Shown here: positions 1 to 9,067 of the stretch, piece after piece
Position numbering within the stretch: position 1 is the first letter of the stretch
How the letters are laid out: every line of letters begins with the position of its first letter
Source of the DNA: Verrucomicrobiota bacterium
Lineage (GTDB): Bacteria > Verrucomicrobiota > Verrucomicrobiia > Verrucomicrobiales > DEV007
Direction of reading: 5' to 3'
Length of the DNA stretch: 64,000 nt
Assembly (NCBI GenBank): GCA_030625775.1
Contig: DAOUQC010000003.1
Span: 1-64,000 of the forward strand
Program-made: the position numbers and the translations under genes
Notes under the pieces: model-generated
The model's database searches: none
Told to the model about the DNA's origin: nothing
What the model saw: only the letters and a program-made list of their open reading frames with translations

Positions 1-9
1 AGCATCGCG

Positions 10-330
10 ATGTTCAGGCACCCCCTTCCTAAATACCTAGAAAGTTTTCAACTTTTTACTGATGCAAGAATCATCTCATCAGGTTTCTGTGTCGAAGACT
101 GCTGTCCCTCGATGTGGGTGAGAATCACTGAATCCACTGACACCGTAATCTTCCACTCACCCCACAAGAGTATTGATATGTCAGGAACACAGGAACAATG
201 TGGGGACTTTCGATACGAACTCGATAAGACTCAGTTTCTTGACGTTTCGCATAGACTCCTAGGAGACGCCCTTGTCATGGTTACCACTCGATTTCAGAAC
301 CACCTTAACGAGCAACATAGAAGCACCTAA
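10..330 (+). CDS. Hypothetical cassette-borne protein
   Basis: 106 aa ORF filling the first cassette, ending inside the attC-like site; no family recognised. Confidence 0.4.
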   Translation: MFRHPLPKYLESFQLFTDARIISSGFCVEDCCPSMWVRITESTDTVIFHSPHKSIDMSGTQEQCGDFRYELDKTQFLDVSHRLLGDALVMVTTRFQNHLNEQHRST

Positions 331-453
331 CAAATCGTGGCTGCGAACAGGCTCCCCGCCGAGAGTTGAAAATTTCTATGCAAATTCTAACATTAACCTT
401 GAAATCAGAGCGCGCTCTCAGGTAGCCTGTCCGCAGCACTCAAACGTTCTCTC
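324..453 (+). repeat. attC-like recombination site 1
   Basis: ACCTAAC (325-331) ... arms GCTGCGAACAGGCT (340-353) / AGCCTGTCCGCAGC (424-437), 13/14 complementary ... GTT at 446-448; unpaired G at 340 possible, 9 nt after AAC. Confidence 0.65.
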
Positions 454-494
454 TTAAAGTTGACGTCTTGACGTGAATCAACGATGCTTCCCAC

Positions 495-704
495 ATGCAA
501 AGCATGATTGAGATTCAGAAACAAGCGGATCAGTTATCGACCGAGGATAAGGCCGGATTGGCTGCCCACCTTCTGGCATCATTGGCATCGCCACCGCTCG
601 GTGCTGATAACGCTGAAATTGATCGTCGAGATGAGGAAATGGACTCAGGTTTAGTCCAGCCTATTTCACACTCCGACTTTTTAACAGAAGTTGGTCGTAA
701 ATGA
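495..704 (+). CDS. Addiction module antitoxin (short acidic antitoxin component family)
   Basis: 69 aa, stop overlaps downstream ParE-like ORF by 4 nt; sequence style of the putative addiction module component family; start may be ATG at 504. Confidence 0.75.
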   Translation: MQSMIEIQKQADQLSTEDKAGLAAHLLASLASPPLGADNAEIDRRDEEMDSGLVQPISHSDFLTEVGRK

Positions 705-994
705 AAGATGCGGTCTATCACCCCAAGGTGCCTTCCGAGGTTCGAGATATCATTGAGTATTACGAAGGGATTTCAGCACCTTTGGCAGACGAATTTTGGG
801 AAGAGCTCACATCGGCGATTCAATATGCTCAGGAATATCCCGAACGGCACCATTGGGATGCAAGTGGCCGGAGGCGGAGCAATCTAAAGCGTTTTCCGTA
901 CCATTTTCTTTTCCGCCTTTTTGATTCTCATATCCGCATTACTGTTATTCGTCATCATAGTCGAGATCCTAGCTTTGGCAGTAGGCGCGCTTAA
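701..994 (+). CDS. Type II toxin, RelE/ParE family
   Basis: 97 aa; YHPKVPSEVRDIIEYYE...FPYHFLFRLFDSHIRITVIRHHSRDP typical ParE pattern. Confidence 0.85.
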   Translation: MKDAVYHPKVPSEVRDIIEYYEGISAPLADEFWEELTSAIQYAQEYPERHHWDASGRRRSNLKRFPYHFLFRLFDSHIRITVIRHHSRDPSFGSRRA

Positions 995-1026
995 GCCTCC
1001 TGAATGCAAACAAAGCTCTAAATTTG

Positions 1027-1155
1027 GAGAGAACAAAACGCAGCAGAGCAACCCGCTACCGCTCCGCAGTCGAAATCTAAATGAAAACTTTAACCCTCAA
1101 CTTGAACACGAAAGCTCGCTGCCAGTAGCGGGTTGCCTGTGCTCGACGCTATCTC
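1027..1155 (+). repeat. attC-like recombination site 2
   Basis: GAGAGAAC (1027-1034) ... perfect 12-bp arms GCAACCCGCTAC (1048-1059) / GTAGCGGGTTGC (1125-1136) ... GACGCTATCTC (1145-1155), with GCT where GTT is expected. Confidence 0.6.
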
Positions 1156-1193
1156 AATAGAAGAAGCTTGAGGCTATTTGTCTTTTTGGTATA

Positions 1194-1409
1194 TTGATTT
1201 GTATGAGTATCGCAGAAATCGAAAACATGACGACTTCCGAACGTCTCCGCACGATGGAAGCACTGTGGGATGCGATTTGTCATGACTCCGCCGAGCCTGA
1301 TTCTCCGGGCTGGCACGAAGATATATTGAGTGAGCGCCGTAAAAAAATCGAATCAGGTGAGGCGAAATTTATTTCTTTGGAAGAAGCCAAGCGACGCCTG
1401 CAAGGATGA
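1194..1409 (+). CDS. Addiction module antitoxin (second copy)
   Basis: 71 aa, ...TTSERLRTMEALWDAI...SPGWHEDILSERRKKIESGEAKFISLEEAKRRL; 4-nt overlap with toxin ORF. Confidence 0.8.
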   Translation: MICMSIAEIENMTTSERLRTMEALWDAICHDSAEPDSPGWHEDILSERRKKIESGEAKFISLEEAKRRLQG

Positions 1410-1711
1410 CTGTCTCTGAGGTTGTTTTTCTTGAAGAGGCCATCAGCGACTTGGAAGAAGGCCGTCAATTTTACGAATATATAGAAGAGGGTATTGGAAT
1501 TTATTTTATCGATTCTTTATTGGCAGATGCCGCTTCACTTCAGCTTTATGCCGGTATTCACTTAATCCATTACGGATATTTCAGAATGTTGGCGAAGCGT
1601 TTCCCGTTCGCAGTTTATTATGAAATTGAGAATGGAATTGCGAGAGTGGTTGCTATTCTTGATATGAGACAGGATCCACTAAGTATTCGTAAAATTTTGA
1701 ACGAGAGATAA
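1406..1711 (+). CDS. Type II toxin, RelE/ParE family (second copy)
   Basis: 101 aa, VVFLEEAISDLEEGRQFYE...RFPFAVYYEIENGIARVVAILDMRQDP. Confidence 0.8.
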   Translation: MTVSEVVFLEEAISDLEEGRQFYEYIEEGIGIYFIDSLLADAASLQLYAGIHLIHYGYFRMLAKRFPFAVYYEIENGIARVVAILDMRQDPLSIRKILNER

Positions 1712-1837
1712 AGACAACAAGATGTCGATCCTAACGCCTGCCCCGCCGCGAGTCGAAATTATCATGACTATTCAACCATCAACACAGAAGTCGGAGCGCG
1801 CCCTCGGTTAGGCGTAGGATGACTAGCACGTTGATAT
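1705..1837 (+). repeat. attC-like recombination site 3
   Basis: CAAC (1715-1718); arms GTC-g-ATCCTA-a-CGCCT (1724-1739) pair with AGGCGTAGGATGAC (1810-1823), 14 bp with two bulged bases confined to the left arm; GTT core at 1830-1832. Confidence 0.7.
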
Positions 1838-2071
1838 GGACACGAGCTCATCGCGCAGGTGCGTATCGCTGATCAGAAAAAGGAATAAGGCTGGGCGGCT
1901 CGGTGCTGGGGTCATGGCGTGAATTGGAGTGGAGAATTTCCTTGCCAAGGATGTTGCTCTTATCGTGAAATAATTTTACTTTTTTCTGACTCCGTGACGC
2001 TGATTGAGTGTTCATGGGGTGTGACTGCTTCTCTAAACGATCATTATACTTATCCCGCTCTCCCTCTCCCA

Positions 2072-3484
2072 ATGTTCGATACGATCTTCCACTACCTGAC
2101 CGTTGTTTATTCCACCTTGTTGCTTCGTTATCTGATTTTTGCGGGGATCGGCTTTCTTCTTTTCTATGTGTTTCTGCGTGATTATCTGCGCAACAAAAAA
2201 ATACAGCCCGGCTTTCCGCGAGGCGCTGATTATCGGCGTGAAATCTGGTATTCTGTCATCTCCCTGCTGATCTTTGCTTTTATTGGCTGGCTGGTGATCG
2301 GGCCGCATGCCCGTCCCTACACAAGGTGGTATTTCCATTTTAGTGATTACGGTTGGGGTTATTTTATTTTTTCCGTGGCCGCTATGATTGTGGTTCACGA
2401 TGCCTACTTCTATTGGACGCATCGCTTGATGCACTGGCGACCGCTGTATCGGCGGATGCATAAAATTCATCACGACTCGAGCAATCCAAGTCCCTGGGCA
2501 GCCTTCTCTTTTCATCCTCTGGAGGCAGTGGTGGAGGCAAGCATCGTCGTGGTGTTTGCCTTTCTGTTTCCTATTCACCCGTTTGCCATGGCACCGTTTT
2601 TCCTGTGGATGACGGCTTTCAATGTCAACGGTCACCTGGGTTACGAACTGTTCCCGTGCTGGGTCACTCGCAGTCCGCTGACAAGATGGGTGAACACTTC
2701 AACCAATCACAATCAGCACCATAAATATTTTCAGGGAAACTATGGGTTATATTTTCGCTGGTGGGACAAGTGGATGGGAAGCACGCACGAACAATACGAA
2801 AAAGAACTGGCGGAGGTGCAGCAGCGTTCGTTCGTTGCAGAGGATCGCCGTTTGGAATGGGACACTCAAGTTCGCAAGCTCTGGTTGCTGGCACCATATT
2901 TCGCGGTTGGGCTTGGATTATTTGTTTTTAAAAATGCCTGGCTAGCCCTGCTGTCATTCCACGTCTGTATGATCACTGCTCTGGTGATTCATCGTGCTCA
3001 ATGGAATTTTGCCAAGCTGTGGCAGGGCGGGCGTCTGCTCTGGTTGGCAGGGGGCACTCTGACTGTTTTTGGTTTCGGGTGGTGGCTTTCCAGCTTGGCG
3101 GGTCAGTATGAAGGCTACGGTGGCCGTCTCGCGGGAATGATGGAGGAGGTGGGTTTGCATGGTGTATCGCTGGCCGCTTTCGCGATCTATTTTTGTGCTG
3201 TGAATCCTGTGCTGGAGGAAGCGTTCTGGCGTGGGCTTTTTGGCAACAAAGGCAAACGTCCAATTTTGGCCGATTTGGCCTATGGCTGCTTTCACTTTTT
3301 GGTGCTCTTGCCGTTCACCGATGCCTACTACGCCACGATTGGTGCGGGAATGCTGGTGGCCATGGGCTATCTATGGAGGCAGGTCGCCAACCGTTCGGAC
3401 GGTCTGGCGCTTCCAGTTGCATGGCACGCCTTAGGTGACGCATCGGTCGTTTTTGTCGTCGCGGGACTGTTGCAGGGGTATTGA
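2072..3484 (+). CDS. Fatty acid hydroxylase/sterol desaturase family protein fused to C-terminal CPBP-like intramembrane protease domain
   Basis: Histidine boxes HDAYFYWTHRLMH, HKIHH, NHNQHH; C-terminal EEAFWRG, CFHFLV and WHALGDA motifs; ORF open from 1919 but ATG at 2072 fits the domain start better. Confidence 0.8.
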   Translation: MFDTIFHYLTVVYSTLLLRYLIFAGIGFLLFYVFLRDYLRNKKIQPGFPRGADYRREIWYSVISLLIFAFIGWLVIGPHARPYTRWYFHFSDYGWGYFIFSVAAMIVVHDAYFYWTHRLMHWRPLYRRMHKIHHDSSNPSPWAAFSFHPLEAVVEASIVVVFAFLFPIHPFAMAPFFLWMTAFNVNGHLGYELFPCWVTRSPLTRWVNTSTNHNQHHKYFQGNYGLYFRWWDKWMGSTHEQYEKELAEVQQRSFVAEDRRLEWDTQVRKLWLLAPYFAVGLGLFVFKNAWLALLSFHVCMITALVIHRAQWNFAKLWQGGRLLWLAGGTLTVFGFGWWLSSLAGQYEGYGGRLAGMMEEVGLHGVSLAAFAIYFCAVNPVLEEAFWRGLFGNKGKRPILADLAYGCFHFLVLLPFTDAYYATIGAGMLVAMGYLWRQVANRSDGLALPVAWHALGDASVVFVVAGLLQGY

Positions 3485-3592
3485 GGGAGGGACGGGATAG
3501 CTCGTGGTTTAGCTTTATTAGTTCTGGCTTGACGCAATTGTCGGGAGGTCATTAGAATCTGAGATTCTTCCTTTCTTCTTCGGTTCGTAACC

Positions 3593-4354
3593 ATGCTCAT
3601 CAAGCCCAATATTCCCTCCGATAATCGCATCGCCCTATTTATCGATGCCGATAATGCTCCAGCAGCAAAGATTGATTTTATTATTTCTGAGCTTGCTACT
3701 TATGGAGTGGTGAATATCAGACGTGCTTACGGTAATTGGAAAAAAACAGCACTCTCCGGGTGGGAAAAGGTGTTGCATGAGTATGCGGTCAAACCCATTC
3801 AGAATTTTGATATTGTGAAAGGCAAAAATGCCTCTGATATGGCCTTGTTGATTGATGCGATGGACACACTTTACACAAAGGATGTCGAGATATTCTGCTT
3901 GGTTTCATCAGACTGTGACTTCACGCCGCTGGTTCTGCGTTTGCGCGCAGAGGGGAAGCAGGTGATTGGTTTTGGTCGGAAAACCACACCTGAGCCATTT
4001 GTTAACTCCTGCAGTAAGTTCCTATATCTTGATGAGGAAACGTCTGCCAAAACTTCCAAAAATAAGAAAGAGGTGTCGATCAATCAGTTAAAAGGAAATA
4101 CTAAGCTGATGAATACCCTGCGAAATGCGGTTAAGGCGGCTACTGAAGATGATGGCTGGGCGCCACTCGGGCCGGTAGGCTCGTATATATCCAATCAAGG
4201 CCCCTTTGATCATCGTACTTTCGGTTTTGAAAAGTTGAGCGATATGTTTGCGGCGATTGACCTTTTTGAAGTGAAGCAAGTCCAGCGTGATCAACAAAAA
4301 GTAATAAGGGTTCGCTTGAAAAAACCAGCAGTGAGGAAAGCTTCAAAAAAATAG
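3593..4354 (+). CDS. NYN domain protein with C-terminal OST-HTH/LOTUS-like domain
   Basis: ALFIDADNAPAAKIDFI...LVSSDCDFTPLVLRLRAEGKQVIGFG (NYN/PIN-like); C-terminal DDGWAPLGPVGSYI... winged-helix style. Confidence 0.85.
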   Translation: MLIKPNIPSDNRIALFIDADNAPAAKIDFIISELATYGVVNIRRAYGNWKKTALSGWEKVLHEYAVKPIQNFDIVKGKNASDMALLIDAMDTLYTKDVEIFCLVSSDCDFTPLVLRLRAEGKQVIGFGRKTTPEPFVNSCSKFLYLDEETSAKTSKNKKEVSINQLKGNTKLMNTLRNAVKAATEDDGWAPLGPVGSYISNQGPFDHRTFGFEKLSDMFAAIDLFEVKQVQRDQQKVIRVRLKKPAVRKASKK

Positions 4355-4373
4355 CACCATTTTCGGCGCACTG

Positions 4374-5789
4374 TTAAAGCGTCTTCAAATACTCGATCAC
4401 CGCCTGGCGATCTTCCTCGCTGAGATCATCGCCAAAGGTATGGCCCTGATTGCCGTAACCGGGCAGGGTGGTATCGTAGATATTTTTATCCCCCTTATTG
4501 CTGTTCTCATGTTTTTGATACTTCCAGCCCAGGGTTCCAAAATCGTAATCTGAAGTGTTGAAAGTGCGCTGCCAGTATGGAGGTCTGAGTTTGCTGTTGA
4601 GCAATGTCAGAATATCGGGCACCGAGCCATTGTGAAGGTAGGGAGCGGTCGCCCAGATGCCGTCCAGCGGTGGTGCGATGTAACCGTTGCCAGGTTCCAG
4701 TCGCGCGGCGTAGGGGCCCTTGCCGAACCAGCTTTTGCTGTAAGAATGGCTGTCCACGCTGTTTTGCCAATCGGAGAGCATCGGGTCGGTTTTGATCGTA
4801 TCCAACTTGATCATGTAGTTGGGGAATTCGCCGTCCGGCCCGTAAGTGCCGTGACAGCGGGCGCATTCGTCTTTAAAAACCTGTTCACCTTGTAGCGCTT
4901 TAGCGGAGTCGATTTCCTTTGGCCATTTGGGCGCTTCCAGTGTTTCGAGGAAGGCCAGCACGTCGGCAAAATTTTTGTCGATCTCCGCGGCCTCACTGCT
5001 GTCCTTGAGAGTCAGCAAGCTGGATGCCATCATCAGTCGGGAAAAATCGCCCCGGCCTGATGCGGTGTAATACAAAGCATTTTTCTTTTTTAACAACCAC
5101 AGTGGAGGCACGTCGGTGGGAATGACTACGTGCTTTTTTGTTTTCTCTGTGGTTTTGGGTTTGTCGATCCATTCCAGCGTTTCGGGATCACGGTGTCGTC
5201 CGAGAACAAAGGCCAGATTATCGGCCGGGTTGACGCCTCGCACTTTGGTTTGAATCAGGGGGGAGACAAGCAGGAAGCGCTCATGCAAAGTTTTATATGC
5301 TTGCCGTTGGGGTGAGTCGGGGCCGTGCAGACCTGCAATCATGCCGTCGACCATACTCACTGTGGAGGTGCGGTCTGCAGTGAAATCAACGGTCGAATTT
5401 CCCAGTCCGAGGATGAACTTGCCATTCAAAGTCTGGGCATGACAGCGCAGGCAGTTGGAAGTTACGACCCGGACTCCGTTGGGAGCGGTGACTGCTGTAA
5501 AATGGTAAGGCAGGGGCGCCTGGTCACCTTTACGTTTGAGCTGGTTTTTGCCCGGAGGGCGGGCCATGCTGAACAAGCCGATCGGTATGCCGCTGACGAT
5601 GTAGTCACCTTCGACCAGGTATTTGTAACCTTTTTCCGGATCTCCGGAACGTTGCTTGGAGGCGGGGATGCGCGTGCGGTAGCGTGGTTTTTTGGTTGAT
5701 GCCTTGGAATCTTTCGCCAGTGAGCGTTCCTGAGAGAAAGAGAAAACGGTGATCGCCGCGAGTAGCAAAATAAGGAGGCGTCGTATCAT
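4374..5789 (-). CDS. Di-haem c-type cytochrome, RoxA-like family
   Basis: Signal peptide; two CxxCH motifs (CLRCH, CARCH); PPLDGIWATAPYLHNGSVPD segment. Confidence 0.75.
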   Translation of the reverse strand: MIRRLLILLLAAITVFSFSQERSLAKDSKASTKKPRYRTRIPASKQRSGDPEKGYKYLVEGDYIVSGIPIGLFSMARPPGKNQLKRKGDQAPLPYHFTAVTAPNGVRVVTSNCLRCHAQTLNGKFILGLGNSTVDFTADRTSTVSMVDGMIAGLHGPDSPQRQAYKTLHERFLLVSPLIQTKVRGVNPADNLAFVLGRHRDPETLEWIDKPKTTEKTKKHVVIPTDVPPLWLLKKKNALYYTASGRGDFSRLMMASSLLTLKDSSEAAEIDKNFADVLAFLETLEAPKWPKEIDSAKALQGEQVFKDECARCHGTYGPDGEFPNYMIKLDTIKTDPMLSDWQNSVDSHSYSKSWFGKGPYAARLEPGNGYIAPPLDGIWATAPYLHNGSVPDILTLLNSKLRPPYWQRTFNTSDYDFGTLGWKYQKHENSNKGDKNIYDTTLPGYGNQGHTFGDDLSEEDRQAVIEYLKTL

Positions 5790-5866
5790 GGGGAAAAGAG
5801 GGAGGGCTTTCAGCCCGCCATTTTATTGGGATGGGGACTGGAAAGTCCCCGCTCATTTATAACTCA

Positions 5867-7840
<1,974 letters not shown>

Positions 7841-7907
7841 GAAGAATAGAAGGTAGGAGTTAGAATGCTTTGTAGAGGCGGGAATTTAACAAGATTCGCC
7901 GCAAGGC

Positions 7908-8678
7908 TCAAATCTTTTTGCGAGCTCGTTTTCTTTTTGGTTTTTTTGGCAGATTGTTTTGCATCATGGCTGCCTGGATTTCTACATCACCGAGCAATTT
8001 CCATTTTCCGGGCAAAAGGTCGTGGGCCATGAGATTACCGATCCGGATGCGCTCGAGATTTTTCACCCGGTAGCCGAGTTTGTCGAACATATTGCGGATC
8101 TGGCGTTTGTAGCCTTGCGTCAGGATGACGCTGACACGTCGAACACTGAGAGGCTTGACGCTTTGGGCCACGGCCAGACCATCCTCCAGGCGGATACCGC
8201 GGGTGAGGCGTTCGATGTGGTCGTGGTTGAAATTTTGATTCAGGGTGACGTGGTATTCTTTCTCAATCTTGTGTTTGGGATGGGAAAGGCATTCGGAAAG
8301 CTTGCTGGCATTACTGAGCAGAATGAGGCCGTGGCTGTCCAGGTCGAGCCGGCCAATATGGGGCAGGTGGTGAAAAGAGGGCGGCAGCAGATTGTAGATC
8401 GTATCGCGGCCTTGTGGGTCTCCACGAGAGCAGAGAAAGCCCTTGGGTTTGTTGAGCAGCAGGGTGGTTTCGCGTGCCTGCTGGAGCATGATGCCATTGT
8501 GGCGGACGGAGTCGTCGGGGAGGACACGGGTGCCCATATTTTTGCAAATTTCGCCGTTGATCTGGATCTGCCCAGCGGTGATGAGGTGCTCACAGCTGCG
8601 TCGCGAGCCGAGACCGCAGGAGGCGAGAAAGCGGTTCAGGCGGATGCCTTCACGGGATGTCGATGATCGGGAAGGCAT
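7908..8678 (-). CDS. rRNA pseudouridine synthase (RsuA/RluB family)
   Basis: S4-like N-terminus RLNRFLASCGLGSRRSCEHLI; GRLDLDSHGLILLSN catalytic motif. Confidence 0.92.
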   Translation of the reverse strand: MPSRSSTSREGIRLNRFLASCGLGSRRSCEHLITAGQIQINGEICKNMGTRVLPDDSVRHNGIMLQQARETTLLLNKPKGFLCSRGDPQGRDTIYNLLPPSFHHLPHIGRLDLDSHGLILLSNASKLSECLSHPKHKIEKEYHVTLNQNFNHDHIERLTRGIRLEDGLAVAQSVKPLSVRRVSVILTQGYKRQIRNMFDKLGYRVKNLERIRIGNLMAHDLLPGKWKLLGDVEIQAAMMQNNLPKKPKRKRARKKI

Positions 8679-8828
8679 GGGACTAGGAGCCTGTTCTCAA
8701 GGCTCCTGTTTCAAGAGCGTGCTTATTCTTCTGGAGATAGAAAATAGCAGTGGTGCGTCGCTCTGGCCAATCATGGGCAAGAGCCGTAGCGGTGTGGGAA
8801 CAGTCGGAAGCATCCCCATGCTACAAGT

Positions 8829-8984
8829 TCAGGCGTCAGGTTTTGTTTTGGGTAGACCAAGGGGCGTGGTGCCCTCTTTCCATTCGCCTCGTTCGCGCAT
8901 CAATTTGATACGCTCGAAACGTTTCAATACGCTGCGTTTTGAACCAACGGATTTTGAACCTTTAAGACTGGGATGTTGAGACAT
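8829..8984 (-). CDS. Small basic protein, Verrucomicrobia/Chlamydiae family
   Basis: MSQHPSLKGSKSVGSKRSVLKRFERIKLMRERGEWKEGTTPLGLPKTKPDA; ATG at 8984. Confidence 0.85.
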   Translation of the reverse strand: MSQHPSLKGSKSVGSKRSVLKRFERIKLMRERGEWKEGTTPLGLPKTKPDA

Positions 8985-9067
8985 GATGCCGTAAATTGAG
9001 TTATAGTGCTTCCTCTTTCCGAGGGCGGCGAAACTACGCGTGGAGTGGGGAAAATGCAAGCCCCACT

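Larger units (their letters stand above)
1..1836 (+). mobile_element. Integron-like gene cassette array (CALIN-like; no integrase in window)
   Basis: Three cassette-sized units (~430-700 bp), each with ORF(s) on + strand followed by an imperfect palindrome with attC layout (AAC...arm...variable region...arm...GTT). Inner cassette 5' end GTTCTCTC is complementary to its own 3' GAGAGAAC. Confidence 0.7.

Noticed and set aside
2033-2635. 200-aa minus-strand ORF opposite the fatty acid hydroxylase
   Set aside because: Antisense to His-box coding region; no domain recognised.
7959-8666. 235-aa plus-strand ORF opposite the pseudouridine synthase
   Set aside because: Complete overlap with a conserved gene; shadow ORF.
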